DNA of 64,000 nt from an uncultured Candidatus Melainabacteria bacterium (GTDB lineage Bacteria > Cyanobacteriota > Vampirovibrionia > Gastranaerophilales > Gastranaerophilaceae): positions 70,836-134,835 of the forward strand of contig CAKVLH010000004.1 of the NCBI GenBank assembly GCA_934757245.1. The letters run 5' to 3'. The translations under genes were made by a program, and so were the position numbers. Of this stretch, positions 9,470 through 17,990 are shown one piece after another; position 1 is the first letter of the stretch, and the number at the start of each line of letters is the position of its first letter. Under the pieces are notes generated by a model that was given only the letters and a program-made list of their open reading frames with translations, made no database searches and was not told the origin of the DNA.

Positions 9470-9507
9470 TATGAAGGTGGGAACCGCTCACGCTTTTCCC
9501 ACCCTAC
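9470..9507. repeat. Right terminal palindrome of the RAYT element
   Basis: Inverted partner of 8832-8869, differing at one base (GCTCACGC against GCTTACGC on this strand). It forms its own hairpin and defines a candidate mobile unit of about 676 bp. Confidence 0.88.
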
Positions 9508-9637
9508 GTTCTGTTATTTAACTAATTAGGGATGTAAGAAGGGTTTGTTAAGAAAACTGGAAAATTGTTACAATTTGAGCAAACGTAGTAGCTACAGAAG
9601 CAAAGGTCGTATCAACTAAGTGAACTGCGTAACTTTG

Positions 9638-9670
9638 AGCAATTTCAAACGATAAAAACACTTTATATAA
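9638..9670 (+). promoter_or_regulatory. Core promoter motif of the shared GGCAATTTT type
   Basis: AGCAATTTC, 12 nt, CACTTTATATAA, ending 32 nt before the ATG of the kinase-fold gene. Spacer length and position match those upstream of the small-protein genes at 21612, 41425 and 59665. The phased ACAAAA repeats found upstream of those are not evident here. Confidence 0.55.
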
Positions 9671-9702
9671 GTGTAGAAAATTTTATTATAGGAAGTTAGG
9701 TT

Positions 9703-10872
9703 ATGGTACAAGCTTTAGGGCAAATTAGCAGGTTAAAAGGTTTCTTTCGCTCAGGATTGAATTATTCAAATTATGAACAAATGATTAGTATAGCTAAACG
9801 AAAAGCTTCCGGCTGCTTACCTAAAGATGTGATATCTTGTGTAACATCAAATGGTGCAAGTAACAAATCCGCAGTACAAGGTGTTGAAAAAATATTAAAT
9901 GAAACTGTTGATATCTTAGGTGAAATAAATAAACTAGAACGTCAGTGCGTTAACAGAATGAATCTCAATACATCAAAGAAAAGATATGGACATTTTTTAA
10001 TGAAAGGCGACTTAAAAGGTTTTTTGAAGTTAGACTCTTTGTATAAAGAAAAAGAAATCGAAACAATTATAAAAGCGGAAGAAAAATTTCTTGCTGGGAT
10101 AAAAAAATACGTTCCAGATGTTCAAAATGTGATTATTACACCTATAGGCAGTGGTGTGTTTGGCAATGTATACAAACTCCAAGTTTTAAATAAAGATGGA
10201 AAACAAATATTTGATGATAAAGTCTTGAAAGTATATAGAGAAAATACCATTATTACTCATCTAATACGAAAAAACAAACGCTTTACGGATAGTTTATCAG
10301 ATGAAAAATTAGTAGAACAACATCTTAAAGAACATAAAATGTCAAGAAATTCTCATTCTGAAATAAATGCCTCTGAACTAAGACAAGATGTACAAGAACA
10401 GTTAGAATTCTGTGAAACCGGTGAAAAAGAAGAAAAATGTTTTAATGGTGCAATGGCAGAAGCCAATATTTCAGAATTTTTAAGATTTTTTACTGGACAT
10501 AAAGTAAAACCGGAAGAAGGAATCGCAATTCCTTCATATTTTGGACTAGGTGACACAAAATTTGCTTTTGGTGAATTTATTGGTAAGAAAAGAAAAGCTA
10601 AAAGAAATTTTGATTTCAAACGACTATTTGTAGTACATACTGATTTCGAAAATAACACAGGCAATGGAATTAACGGAATTTGTATTGATATGGGTGGAAT
10701 CATACCAATAACAGAACGAGGGAAAGAAATATTCACGGTTAAAGAAAACATGCGTATATTGAAATCTATTTTAAGTTACCCAGAAGATAAAAGAAAAATT
10801 GCTTTAGAGGAATATAAAAAGTCTGGTATTTTATCTAAAGAAGTTATATCCCAAATAGAACAAATATTATAA
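9703..10872 (+). CDS. Protein with protein-kinase-like fold motifs
   Basis: 389-residue protein of unknown function. From about residue 145 it shows a kinase order of motifs: a glycine-rich loop GSGVFGNVYK (149-158), a candidate ATP lysine in KVLKVY (Lys176), a candidate alpha-C glutamate in AMAEANISEF (Glu253), a hinge-like FAFGEFIG, a catalytic loop VHTDFENN (His312, Asp314, Asn317 or 318) and a metal-binding CIDMGG (Asp329) in place of DFG. This resembles aminoglycoside-phosphotransferase or HipA-like kinases rather than a standard Ser/Thr kinase. The first 140 residues are helical and unassigned. It is flanked by RAYT and riboflavin-gene remnants and has its own core promoter at 9638. The kinase assignment is by motif only. 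Confidence 0.6.
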   Translation: MVQALGQISRLKGFFRSGLNYSNYEQMISIAKRKASGCLPKDVISCVTSNGASNKSAVQGVEKILNETVDILGEINKLERQCVNRMNLNTSKKRYGHFLMKGDLKGFLKLDSLYKEKEIETIIKAEEKFLAGIKKYVPDVQNVIITPIGSGVFGNVYKLQVLNKDGKQIFDDKVLKVYRENTIITHLIRKNKRFTDSLSDEKLVEQHLKEHKMSRNSHSEINASELRQDVQEQLEFCETGEKEEKCFNGAMAEANISEFLRFFTGHKVKPEEGIAIPSYFGLGDTKFAFGEFIGKKRKAKRNFDFKRLFVVHTDFENNTGNGINGICIDMGGIIPITERGKEIFTVKENMRILKSILSYPEDKRKIALEEYKKSGILSKEVISQIEQIL

Positions 10873-10924
10873 TATTGGCCAACGTGCAGCAAATGATATT
10901 AAATAATAAGCCAAATATGTAGTT

Positions 10925-11009
10925 GTAGGTCGTGTTCAACATTTTTTATTGAACACGACAACAGATTTTCTATATTTGTCGTGTTGGATGACAATTATCC
11001 AACACGACA
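10925..11009. repeat. Two adjacent GTCGTGTT-family hairpins
   Basis: First hairpin 10925-10960 (TCGTGTTCAA ... TTGAACACGA); second 10977-11009 (TGTCGTGTTGGAT ... ATCCAACACGACA). They fill the gap between the kinase-like gene and the ribBA remnant. The second is closest to 8774-8815, the first to 54878 and 56222. Confidence 0.82.
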
Positions 11010-11022
11010 TACTTATTACATG

Positions 11023-11058
11023 TTAAAGCTTTTGAATTGCGTAAAGCAGACCTGTCAT
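11023..11058 (-). pseudogene. Remnant of the ribBA start
   Basis: Directly after the intact ribE stop (TAA-T-ATG spacing, as at the real ribBA) a 12-codon frame reads MTGLLYAIQKL-stop, matching the real ribBA start MTGKFNTIQEAL. It is the stub left when the ribE-ribBA pair was split or duplicated. Confidence 0.85.
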
Positions 11059-11059
11059 A

Positions 11060-11683
11060 TTAACAAAAACCATTCTTTTGCAGAAAATCAATATCTATTT
11101 TTGATTTATTGTTACCCGTTGGTAAAAATTTTTCAATATATTTAGCTAGGATGTCGACCTCTATATTCACCAAATCCCCCATCTTTAAGCTTTTTAGACA
11201 TGTGTTTTCGTATGTGTGGGGGATTATTGCGATGTTTATTAAATTATTCTCAACGCTTGCAATAGTCAAGCTTATACCGTTTATCGTAATTGAGCCTTTT
11301 CTTATTACATATTTAGCTTCTTCATCTGCTAATTTAATTTGCAAATCGTAAAATTCGCCATTGTTTTTTAAACCAACGATTGTGGCAACGCCGTCTACGT
11401 GTCCGCTCACGATATGTCCACCAAAACGTCCGTTCGCGCTCATCGCGCGTTCTAAGTTTACAATATCACCGAGTTTTAGCTTGCAAGAAATTTTGAAAGT
11501 TTCAGGTGAAATATCGGCAGAAAAACTGTTTCTACCAATTTCTGTAACGGTTAAACAAACACCGTTCACAGCAATGCTATCTCCGATTTTAGTATCTTCT
11601 AAAACTTTAGAGCATTCAATAATAACTTTTCTATCTGTGACAGTTTGGACTTTTCCTGTTTCTTCTACGATTCCGGTAAACAT
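11060..11683 (-). CDS. ribE: Riboflavin synthase, alpha subunit
   Basis: Dismutates two 6,7-dimethyl-8-ribityllumazine molecules to riboflavin, the last step of the pathway. The 207-residue protein has the usual tandem lumazine-binding barrels: MFTGIVEETG with GDSIAVNGVCLTV in the first, and GRFGGHIVSGHVDG with GSITINGISLTI and IPHTYENT in the second. Length is normal and all landmarks are present, so this is the working copy. It now lies 2.6 kb from ribBA, and a degenerate second copy sits at 8468. The upstream sequence to about 11720 is shared with that copy. Confidence 0.96.
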   Translation of the reverse strand: MFTGIVEETGKVQTVTDRKVIIECSKVLEDTKIGDSIAVNGVCLTVTEIGRNSFSADISPETFKISCKLKLGDIVNLERAMSANGRFGGHIVSGHVDGVATIVGLKNNGEFYDLQIKLADEEAKYVIRKGSITINGISLTIASVENNLINIAIIPHTYENTCLKSLKMGDLVNIEVDILAKYIEKFLPTGNNKSKIDIDFLQKNGFC

Positions 11684-11803
11684 AGAACAATCTTAGCATG
11701 TTTTTGAAGAAATGTACAGAAATAATAGATTTGCATTCCCCTCTTTGTTATTCAAATCTATTATTGTATAATACAAAATATAATAAAATTGAGGAGGATG
11801 TAG

Positions 11804-12412
11804 ATGTTATTTAAATGTTTAGAGCTTTTAGCCGTTGCAGTTATTGCATATTTAATCGGTTCAATTCCAACCGGATATATTATTGTTAAAGCTAAAACCG
11901 GTCAAGATATCAGAACAGTTGGTTCAGGCTCAACAGGTGCAACAAACGTAAAAAGAGTATTAGGTAAAAACTATTTCTTTTTAGTAATGCTTTTAGACGC
12001 ACTAAAAGGCGCATTGCCGGTTGTCTTAGCAAAACTATTTGCAACAGTTGGCTTATCACTAGGCTTAGCTCCTGTAATCGCTGCTGTAGCCGTAATTATT
12101 GGACACAGCAAATCAATCTTTTTGCAATTTAAAGGTGGAAAGTCAGTTGCATCAGGCGTTGGAACGATTTTGGCTTTGAACTGGATTGTTGGTCTAATTA
12201 TTGCACTAGTTTGGGGCGTAATTACTTATACGACCAAGTATGTTTCAGTTGGTTCGATTATTGCATTGCTAATTTCTCCATTTGTAATGTATTTCTTGCA
12301 TTCGCCAATTGCTTACGTTGCATACTGTGCACTAGGCGCAATTTATATCGTTTATTTACATAGAGAAAATATTAAACGTTTAATTAATGGCAATGAAAAC
12401 AAAGTTAGATAA
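11804..12412 (+). CDS. plsY: Glycerol-3-phosphate acyltransferase PlsY
   Basis: Inner-membrane enzyme that uses acyl-phosphate to acylate sn-glycerol 3-phosphate, the first step of phospholipid synthesis. The 202-residue protein has about five membrane segments and the three PlsY loops: GSIPTGYIIVK, GSGSTGATNVKRVLG and GHSKSIFLQFKGGKSVASG. GAGGAGG sits 7 nt before the ATG. It stands alone, transcribed away from ribE, and ends in a bidirectional terminator. Confidence 0.96.
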   Translation: MLFKCLELLAVAVIAYLIGSIPTGYIIVKAKTGQDIRTVGSGSTGATNVKRVLGKNYFFLVMLLDALKGALPVVLAKLFATVGLSLGLAPVIAAVAVIIGHSKSIFLQFKGGKSVASGVGTILALNWIVGLIIALVWGVITYTTKYVSVGSIIALLISPFVMYFLHSPIAYVAYCALGAIYIVYLHRENIKRLINGNENKVR

Positions 12413-12435
12413 ATTTTAATAAAGTTTTGCAAAAA

Positions 12436-12463
12436 AATAACGAGTGAAAAATCACTCGTTATT
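12436..12463. terminator. Bidirectional terminator between plsY and the HEAT gene
   Basis: Perfect 12-bp stem AATAACGAGTGA / TCACTCGTTATT with a 4-nt loop, an A-run before it and a T-run after it. It serves the convergent genes on both sides. Confidence 0.92.
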
Positions 12464-12485
12464 TTTTTTATTAATATTCTTGTTA

Positions 12486-13340
12486 CTAGCAACCAGCCGG
12501 TTTCTTTTGTTGAGTAGCGCCAGGAATTGCTTGCCAGTTTGCTGCCATAATTTTCTTGAATGATTTAAGAGCTGTATCTTCAAGTTCACCTAATTCTTCA
12601 GCTTCCATAATCAATTCTCTTAATGGTAACAATGCTCTTTGATCACGAAGTACGCCTAAAGCAGCAGCTGCACCAGCTCTAACTAAATCGTTTTCTGAAC
12701 GATTTTTCATAACATCAATAAGCGCTGGAACTGCTTTTGTATCGTTCAATTTGCCCAATGAAGTTACTGCATAAATTCTTACGTTAACCCATTCGTCATA
12801 CAACATGTTAATAATCTTATCAACGCATTTTTTGTTGCCGATTTCGCCCAATGCTCTTGTTGCATCGCATCTTACGTTAACTTTTTCGTGGTCAAGAGAC
12901 TTCATCAAAGCGTCTGTTGCAACATCACCGATTTCAATCAAAGCATCTGTTGCGGTAATACAAACTTGTGAATTTTCATCGTTCAAAGCTTCTACAAGCG
13001 GTTCAACAACAATCTTACCGCCTAAACGACCTAACGCACGAGCTGCACGAACTCTAACGTCAACGTTACGGTCTTCTCTTAAAGATTCGATTAAGTGTTC
13101 AGTTGCTTTTGTATCGCCCAATTCGCCTAATGCACGAGCTGCATATAAACGAACAGAACCGTTTTTATCATTTTTAAGAACATTGATTAACGGTTCAACA
13201 GCTTTAGAATCGCCCATTTCTCCTAGAACACGAGCGGCATTATATCTAACTTTTTCTGAACTTGATGACATCAAATCATTAATAAGTTCTTGGAAAGATT
13301 TTTTTACTTGTTTCTTTTTGCTGTTTACAGTAATTGCCAT
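12486..13340 (-). CDS. HEAT-repeat protein (PBS-lyase type)
   Basis: 284-residue soluble protein made of about seven HEAT repeats of ~31 residues from position 25 onward, with consensus VRxxAARALGxLGDxKAVEPLIxxL. This is the PBS-lyase HEAT type common in cyanobacteria, where some members (CpcE/F) load bilins on phycobiliproteins and others are general protein-binding scaffolds. No phycobiliprotein gene is seen, so a binding role is more likely. I chose ATG 13340 (MAITVNSKKK) because GGAGG lies 8 nt upstream. A copy of the shared 65-bp regulatory module lies at 13388-13453, 47 nt before the ATG. Confidence 0.85.
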   Translation of the reverse strand: MAITVNSKKKQVKKSFQELINDLMSSSSEKVRYNAARVLGEMGDSKAVEPLINVLKNDKNGSVRLYAARALGELGDTKATEHLIESLREDRNVDVRVRAARALGRLGGKIVVEPLVEALNDENSQVCITATDALIEIGDVATDALMKSLDHEKVNVRCDATRALGEIGNKKCVDKIINMLYDEWVNVRIYAVTSLGKLNDTKAVPALIDVMKNRSENDLVRAGAAAALGVLRDQRALLPLRELIMEAEELGELEDTALKSFKKIMAANWQAIPGATQQKKPAGC

Positions 13341-13387
13341 ACACTTTACCTCCGATATGCAATATATCAATTTAAAATTCTACACAG

Positions 13388-13453
13388 TAATATAAAGTTT
13401 TCTTTATTTCAAAAATTGCCTTTATTTTCCGTTTTGTAAAGATTTTGTTACAT
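13388..13453 (-). promoter_or_regulatory. Shared regulatory module, copy D
   Basis: On the minus strand: TAACAAAA and TTACAAAA repeats 11 bp apart, then AAAGGCAATTTT, a 12-nt spacer and AACTTTATATTA, leading to the HEAT-repeat gene. The core spacing is the same as in copies at 21518, 21969, 41328 and 59569. Confidence 0.7.
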
Positions 13454-13468
13454 ACCCTAATTAGGGTA
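13453..13468. promoter_or_regulatory. Operator-like palindrome
   Basis: Perfect 16-bp palindrome TACCCTAATTAGGGTA immediately upstream of module copy D and between the divergent-looking intergenic space and the HEAT gene. It has the look of a dimeric repressor site; the protein is unknown. Confidence 0.45.
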
Positions 13469-13629
13469 AAATTTACACTTAATCTTAGTAGTATTAATAT
13501 ACCATATTTTTACATTTTCATGACTACCTTACCAGATAATTTTACAAAAGTTAATTAATATTATAATTGTGATACGTTTACAACTAAGACATAGATTGAA
13601 AACTACGACTTTATAAAACTTAATAAATA

Positions 13630-15279
13630 CTACTTACTCGGGATAGTAATAATAAACTCACTACCTTCATTTATTTTTGTTTTAACTTCAATTTTTCCTT
13701 CATGTTTTTCAATTATTTTTTGAGAAATCGCAAGCCCTAACCCGGTTCCGACACCAACTCCCTTTGTTGTATATCCTGCAAAAAATATTTTTTCCGGCTC
13801 TTTAATTCCACAGCCGTCATCTTTGATTTTTACAACCAAATTATTATTTTCGAAATTTGTGTCAATAGTGATTGTTCCTACTTTCTCGATAGCATGCGCG
13901 GCATTTACAAGAATATTCATAAACACTTGATTCAACATATTCGGATAACATTTGATTGGTGGAATTTTACCATAATTTTTCACAATTGTTATTCGATTTT
14001 TCGTTTCATGCCTGATTAAATCAAGCGTTAAATCAATTTCGTGATTGATATCGGCTTCTTGAAGCTCTGCTTCATCTAATCGAACAAATTTTCTCAAAGA
14101 TACCACCAGTCTGTTAATACGTGCGATAGCTTCTGTATCAATATCATTAATTTCTTGAAGCAAATCCTTTGTATCCTCGTCTTCCACCTGCAAAATCAGT
14201 TTTTTCATTATTTCATTATTTGATTTTATGGAAGCAACAGGCGTATTTATTTCGTGCGCAACACCAGCAACAAGCTGACCTAAAGAAGCCATTTTTTCGG
14301 AATTAATAAGTTTTAATTGTGTGTCTTGAAGTTCTTTTAACGTTTTAGTCAAATCTTTAACCATTCGCGCATTCTTTTTATAAAGCTCTGCTTGAATAAT
14401 CGCGTTGCCTAACTGAGAAGACACACCATTCAGAACTTCCAATGTATCATCAAGTTTCGTTTTCTGTTTTGTAGAAAGCACAATTATTCCTAAAAGCGAA
14501 TTAAGATGAAAAATCGGCACAACAATCCTCTGCACGATTTCTTTAAATGGTTTTGCTTCTTTATATTCTTTCATACAAGTTAGGCATGAAACCTTGCCAT
14601 TATTAATATTTTGACTAACGCTTCTATCAAAAGAAATTGTTAAACCTATATCTTTTTTTTCTAAAGACTCTTTGATTAAGAATTTGTCATCTTTTTGAAC
14701 AGCCGCATAATAAGCTCGAAACGCACCAAACATTTGCGCAAGTTCTTCCAACGCAGACTTTAAAATTACAGATGTATCAATAGATTCTCTTATGATATTA
14801 GAAATATTGTTCAACAAAAGTAATTTCATTGCTTGAGATTGCGCTTGAAGTTTAATTTTAGAAAGATTTTTATTTTCACTTTCCAACAACGTAATTTTTT
14901 TCTGATAATTTTGATTTCTGTTTAATACATTTTCTAAACTAATTTTTGCCGTAACATCAGTAAAAACGATTAATGTATACTTGCCTTTTTTAGTAGCATT
15001 TAAATCATAGTAAGAATAATCATTATTTGAACTTTGGTACAAAACATGAGCTGAAAAATCTTCTTTAGAATTTATCGCTTGTGTTATAGGAGAATGCACG
15101 CTAACATCATTACTTACAAGTGCGCAAACATTATAATTCAATTTGTGCGAAAACTTTTTTATATTTTCAAAATCAGGAAAATCACGTTTAAAAACATTGT
15201 TCCTAAACACAGTTTCACGATTTTCATTCAGCACAATTACGGCACTATTAAACTTGTTAAATAAATCAAACTTCCCCAT
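13630..15279 (-). CDS. Sensor histidine kinase, PAS-GAF type, no membrane segment
   Basis: 549-residue cytosolic kinase. A PAS-like domain (about 8-115) is followed by a coiled coil (120-150), a GAF-like domain (about 160-300, with a CLTCMKEYK pair of cysteines near 232-235), and a HisKA/HATPase core. The H-box GQLVAGVAHEINTP has the phospho-acceptor His342, the N-box NQVFMNILVNAAH lies at 450-462, DDGCGI at 487-492 and GTGLGLAIS at 511-519. All catalytic boxes look intact. No response regulator is adjacent, so it is an orphan here. The signal it senses is unknown. Confidence 0.92.
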   Translation of the reverse strand: MGKFDLFNKFNSAVIVLNENRETVFRNNVFKRDFPDFENIKKFSHKLNYNVCALVSNDVSVHSPITQAINSKEDFSAHVLYQSSNNDYSYYDLNATKKGKYTLIVFTDVTAKISLENVLNRNQNYQKKITLLESENKNLSKIKLQAQSQAMKLLLLNNISNIIRESIDTSVILKSALEELAQMFGAFRAYYAAVQKDDKFLIKESLEKKDIGLTISFDRSVSQNINNGKVSCLTCMKEYKEAKPFKEIVQRIVVPIFHLNSLLGIIVLSTKQKTKLDDTLEVLNGVSSQLGNAIIQAELYKKNARMVKDLTKTLKELQDTQLKLINSEKMASLGQLVAGVAHEINTPVASIKSNNEIMKKLILQVEDEDTKDLLQEINDIDTEAIARINRLVVSLRKFVRLDEAELQEADINHEIDLTLDLIRHETKNRITIVKNYGKIPPIKCYPNMLNQVFMNILVNAAHAIEKVGTITIDTNFENNNLVVKIKDDGCGIKEPEKIFFAGYTTKGVGVGTGLGLAISQKIIEKHEGKIEVKTKINEGSEFIITIPSK

Positions 15280-15343
15280 ACAAACATTATATTATCATTA
15301 AGAAAAAAAATCTATTTAAAGTTATCTGCGCCAGACAAGAAAA

Positions 15344-16441
15344 TTATTTCCATTTTCTATCTGCTATAAATTGTGTAATCAACTCTAAAGCCGGTTTTAA
15401 ATTATCCGCACAAAAACCTAATCTTGCATAACCTTCCATTTCTAATGTTTCTCCGGGAAGAAGCGCAACTCCGGTAGAAACTTGCAATTTTTTGCAAAAA
15501 TCTCTTGAAGGCAAATCCAGATTATACTTAATCAGAACTGTAGTTCCTCCGGTTGGTAAAATACAATCAATGTTTGAATTTCGTTCTAACCAAGATTTTA
15601 GAGTATCTACACCTTTTCGCATAATTTCGAAATTTCTTCCGGCAATAAAATCTCGGTTTTCTATTGCAACAGATGCAAAATAATCATCTAGAATACTTAC
15701 ACTAATTGTATTATATTGCCTTTGGTGGTTAATTTCGTTTATCAAATCCAATCTGCCTGCAATCCAACCAACCCTTAACCCTGGGAGTGAGTATGTTTTA
15801 GACATGCTTCCAACTGAAATTCCTTTTTCGTAAATATCGGCAATTGACAAAGAATAAGGTTTGCCATACAAATTCAAGCCACGATAGACTTCATCGGATA
15901 AAATCCAAACATTCTTCTTTTTTGCGATTTCAACAATTTCTTCCAACATCCAGTCCGGAATAACTGCGCCGGTTGGGTTGTTTGGATTGTTCAAACAAAG
16001 CAGCTTTGTTTTAGAAGTTATTATTTTGTCTAAATCTTCGAGGTTTGGAAGCCAATTATTTTCTTCATTCAAAAAGTAAAGCTTCACATCGCACCCTAAA
16101 GATTTTGGAATAGAATAATGCTGTTGATAAGTTGGAACAATTGAAACAACTTCATCTCCTTTTTCTAAAAGAGATAGAAAAACTAATTGGTTTGCGCCAA
16201 TTGCACCATGAGTAACAGTAATATTCTCTAGTTCTTGATTTTCGTATAAAGATTTGATTGCGTTTTTCAATCTCAAAGAGCCTAAAATATCGCCATAACC
16301 GAGTTTTACATCAAAAATTGATTTATCAAAAGGTAAATCATTTATTGAAAGCGGAGAAATACAAGTTGTTGTGAGGTCATATTTTGCAGATGCCTCATAT
16401 TTATTCATCCACTCTTCAATTTTAAAATTGTCTATTTTCAT
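15344..16441 (-). CDS. Class I/II PLP-dependent aminotransferase
   Basis: 365-residue fold-type I aminotransferase. It shows CLNNPNNPTGA (substrate carboxylate and PLP contacts), SDEVYRGL (Asp binding the pyridine nitrogen) and SMSKTYSLPGLRVGW with the PLP-binding lysine. The amino acid it acts on cannot be inferred: it is closer in feel to the broad aspartate/aromatic group than to HisC. It lies between the histidine kinase and a lineage-specific membrane protein, all on the minus strand, with 60-110 bp gaps, so there is no clear functional partner. Confidence 0.88.
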   Translation of the reverse strand: MKIDNFKIEEWMNKYEASAKYDLTTTCISPLSINDLPFDKSIFDVKLGYGDILGSLRLKNAIKSLYENQELENITVTHGAIGANQLVFLSLLEKGDEVVSIVPTYQQHYSIPKSLGCDVKLYFLNEENNWLPNLEDLDKIITSKTKLLCLNNPNNPTGAVIPDWMLEEIVEIAKKKNVWILSDEVYRGLNLYGKPYSLSIADIYEKGISVGSMSKTYSLPGLRVGWIAGRLDLINEINHQRQYNTISVSILDDYFASVAIENRDFIAGRNFEIMRKGVDTLKSWLERNSNIDCILPTGGTTVLIKYNLDLPSRDFCKKLQVSTGVALLPGETLEMEGYARLGFCADNLKPALELITQFIADRKWK

Positions 16442-16553
16442 AAATATATAATATCAACCATAGTATTCGATTGCAACATATGACATGATATTAAGAAGAC
16501 CAGTTATAGAGCTTACTGCTTGATTTTTGATTATAAAGCTGTACGTTATAAGC

Positions 16554-17291
16554 TTATGCTTTTTTATTTCCGACTTCAAATCCCGGAATAATTAAGATTG
16601 CAGGGATGCATCTTGTTATATTTTGAATTAGTTTGCTTTCTTTATTAAATTGTCTTGCTGCGGAACAAAAATCATCTACGTGCGCAGAGAAATCACTCAA
16701 CTTAACCGGACGACCTTTTCCTTTATTAAAGATTTTTTCATTAATCTTGTTGGCTAAAATATTACTTGCCCAAACACCGGAAAACAAGCCAATCGTTCCA
16801 GCAATCGCTTGAGGAATTTTTGTTCTAAAAGTTTCTTTATTTGCATTTTTTTCAAAAAACTTTTTACCAAATTTTTGTCCACCTTTTGCAAACCTTGTAA
16901 CAAATATAATCGGAACAGATACATTCGCGATTTGCAAAAGCGTTTCTTGAAGTTTAGCTTTTCTATTGTTTTTATCTTTATCTAAAGCACAACCGGCTAC
17001 TAAACCACCAATGCAAGACCCAACGCCCATTGTGATGATTTCTTTTTCATCATAAGGAGCTTTGTATAAATAGCTACCCTTAAAATTTTTAAACATTTTT
17101 TTAGGATTTAATGAATATTTTGCACATTTTGCAAGGACTGCAAGTCCTGCTAAGACCCCAACGGCGGAAGAAGCTGCAATTATAGACTTTTCTTTGGTTG
17201 AATATGTGCTCTCACTCCAGAAATTTCCATGTCCGAATGCCGGCTTGCTAGTCGGTACTTGAGTATTATATTTAATCGGACTTACATTCAT
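16554..17291 (-). CDS. Lineage-specific membrane protein with FGHGNF start
   Basis: 245 residues, function unknown. The N terminus MNVSPIKYNTQ...KPAFGHGNF has a short polar lead ending in a F-G motif, a pattern I associate with many Gastranaerophilales proteins. Four to five hydrophobic helices follow (IIAASSAVGVLAGLAVLAKC near 38-57, GVGSCIGGLVAGCAL near 89-103, VSVPIIFVTRF, AIAGTIGLFSGVWASNIL, ILIIPGF). No enzymatic motif is seen. Upstream, GGCAAATTT and GTTTTATAGTAG with a 12-nt spacer form a weak match to the shared core promoter (17311-17343). Confidence 0.7.
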   Translation of the reverse strand: MNVSPIKYNTQVPTSKPAFGHGNFWSESTYSTKEKSIIAASSAVGVLAGLAVLAKCAKYSLNPKKMFKNFKGSYLYKAPYDEKEIITMGVGSCIGGLVAGCALDKDKNNRKAKLQETLLQIANVSVPIIFVTRFAKGGQKFGKKFFEKNANKETFRTKIPQAIAGTIGLFSGVWASNILANKINEKIFNKGKGRPVKLSDFSAHVDDFCSAARQFNKESKLIQNITRCIPAILIIPGFEVGNKKA

Positions 17292-17310
17292 GTTTTATAA
17301 AACCTTTCGG

Positions 17311-17343
17311 CTACTATAAAACACCTAAAAGTTAAAATTTGCC
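17311..17343 (-). promoter_or_regulatory. Weak core-promoter match before the membrane protein
   Basis: GGCAAATTT, 12 nt, GTTTTATAGTAG, ending 19 nt before ATG 17291. It lacks the phased repeats, so membership in the shared group is uncertain. Confidence 0.35.
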
Positions 17344-17359
17344 TAATTGTTACGATATC

Positions 17360-17836
17360 TTAACAAACTGGTGAATAAAATTTCGAAATTTCTTCAAAAT
17401 ACTTTTCTAATGCTTTATAGCCATTATAAATTTCATTTGTAACTGTCGCGTATCTGCTTGCTACAATATATTTCAATTCTTTGCATCTGATTTGAAGAAG
17501 ATTGTCCGCATCTTTTCTCAAAAGTTCGTTGCCTGAAGCTGACCATTTTTTTAGATAAGACAATTCTTCATTAATCTGTTTGATTGTAGAAAATTCAAGA
17601 GTGTTGAAATCGTATTTTTTAAGAAGTTGCAATTCTGAGTTAGTAATTCTGCTTTGAACAGCTTGAAAACGATAAACTTTTTTAATGATTACATAATTAT
17701 CAGCAATTCTTCTGTGTGAATATGGAACAGAACTTTTTGCCAACAAAGCTGATGTAGAAAGCGCTGTAAACGCGTCTTCATCTCTTGAGAATGTACTTTG
17801 AATAGGATTAATCGTTTCAATCTTCTTATTAAACAC
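17360..17836 (-). CDS. Hypothetical protein, helical
   Basis: 158 residues, not recognised. Mostly charged and amphipathic helices; no signal peptide, membrane segment or known motif. The start is a GTG at 17836 with GGGGAG about 10 nt upstream. It precedes the FGHGNF membrane protein on the same strand by 68 nt and may be co-transcribed with it. Confidence 0.6.
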   Translation of the reverse strand: MFNKKIETINPIQSTFSRDEDAFTALSTSALLAKSSVPYSHRRIADNYVIIKKVYRFQAVQSRITNSELQLLKKYDFNTLEFSTIKQINEELSYLKKWSASGNELLRKDADNLLQIRCKELKYIVASRYATVTNEIYNGYKALEKYFEEISKFYSPVC

Positions 17837-17990
17837 GAGCCAAAACTCCCCTTTTCCTCTTTACAAATTAATCATAACTAAATAGATAAATTTTGTCATT
17901 AAAATGTGAAGCAATTTTTACATTATGTAACCAAAAATTTTCATCTGTTAAGCAGAACATACACTTCTAAACACAAGAAAATAGCAAGAT

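Noticed and set aside
12486..13340. Phycobilin lyase (CpcE/F) for the HEAT protein
   Set aside because: No phycobiliprotein or bilin genes are seen, and generic HEAT consensus explains the sequence.
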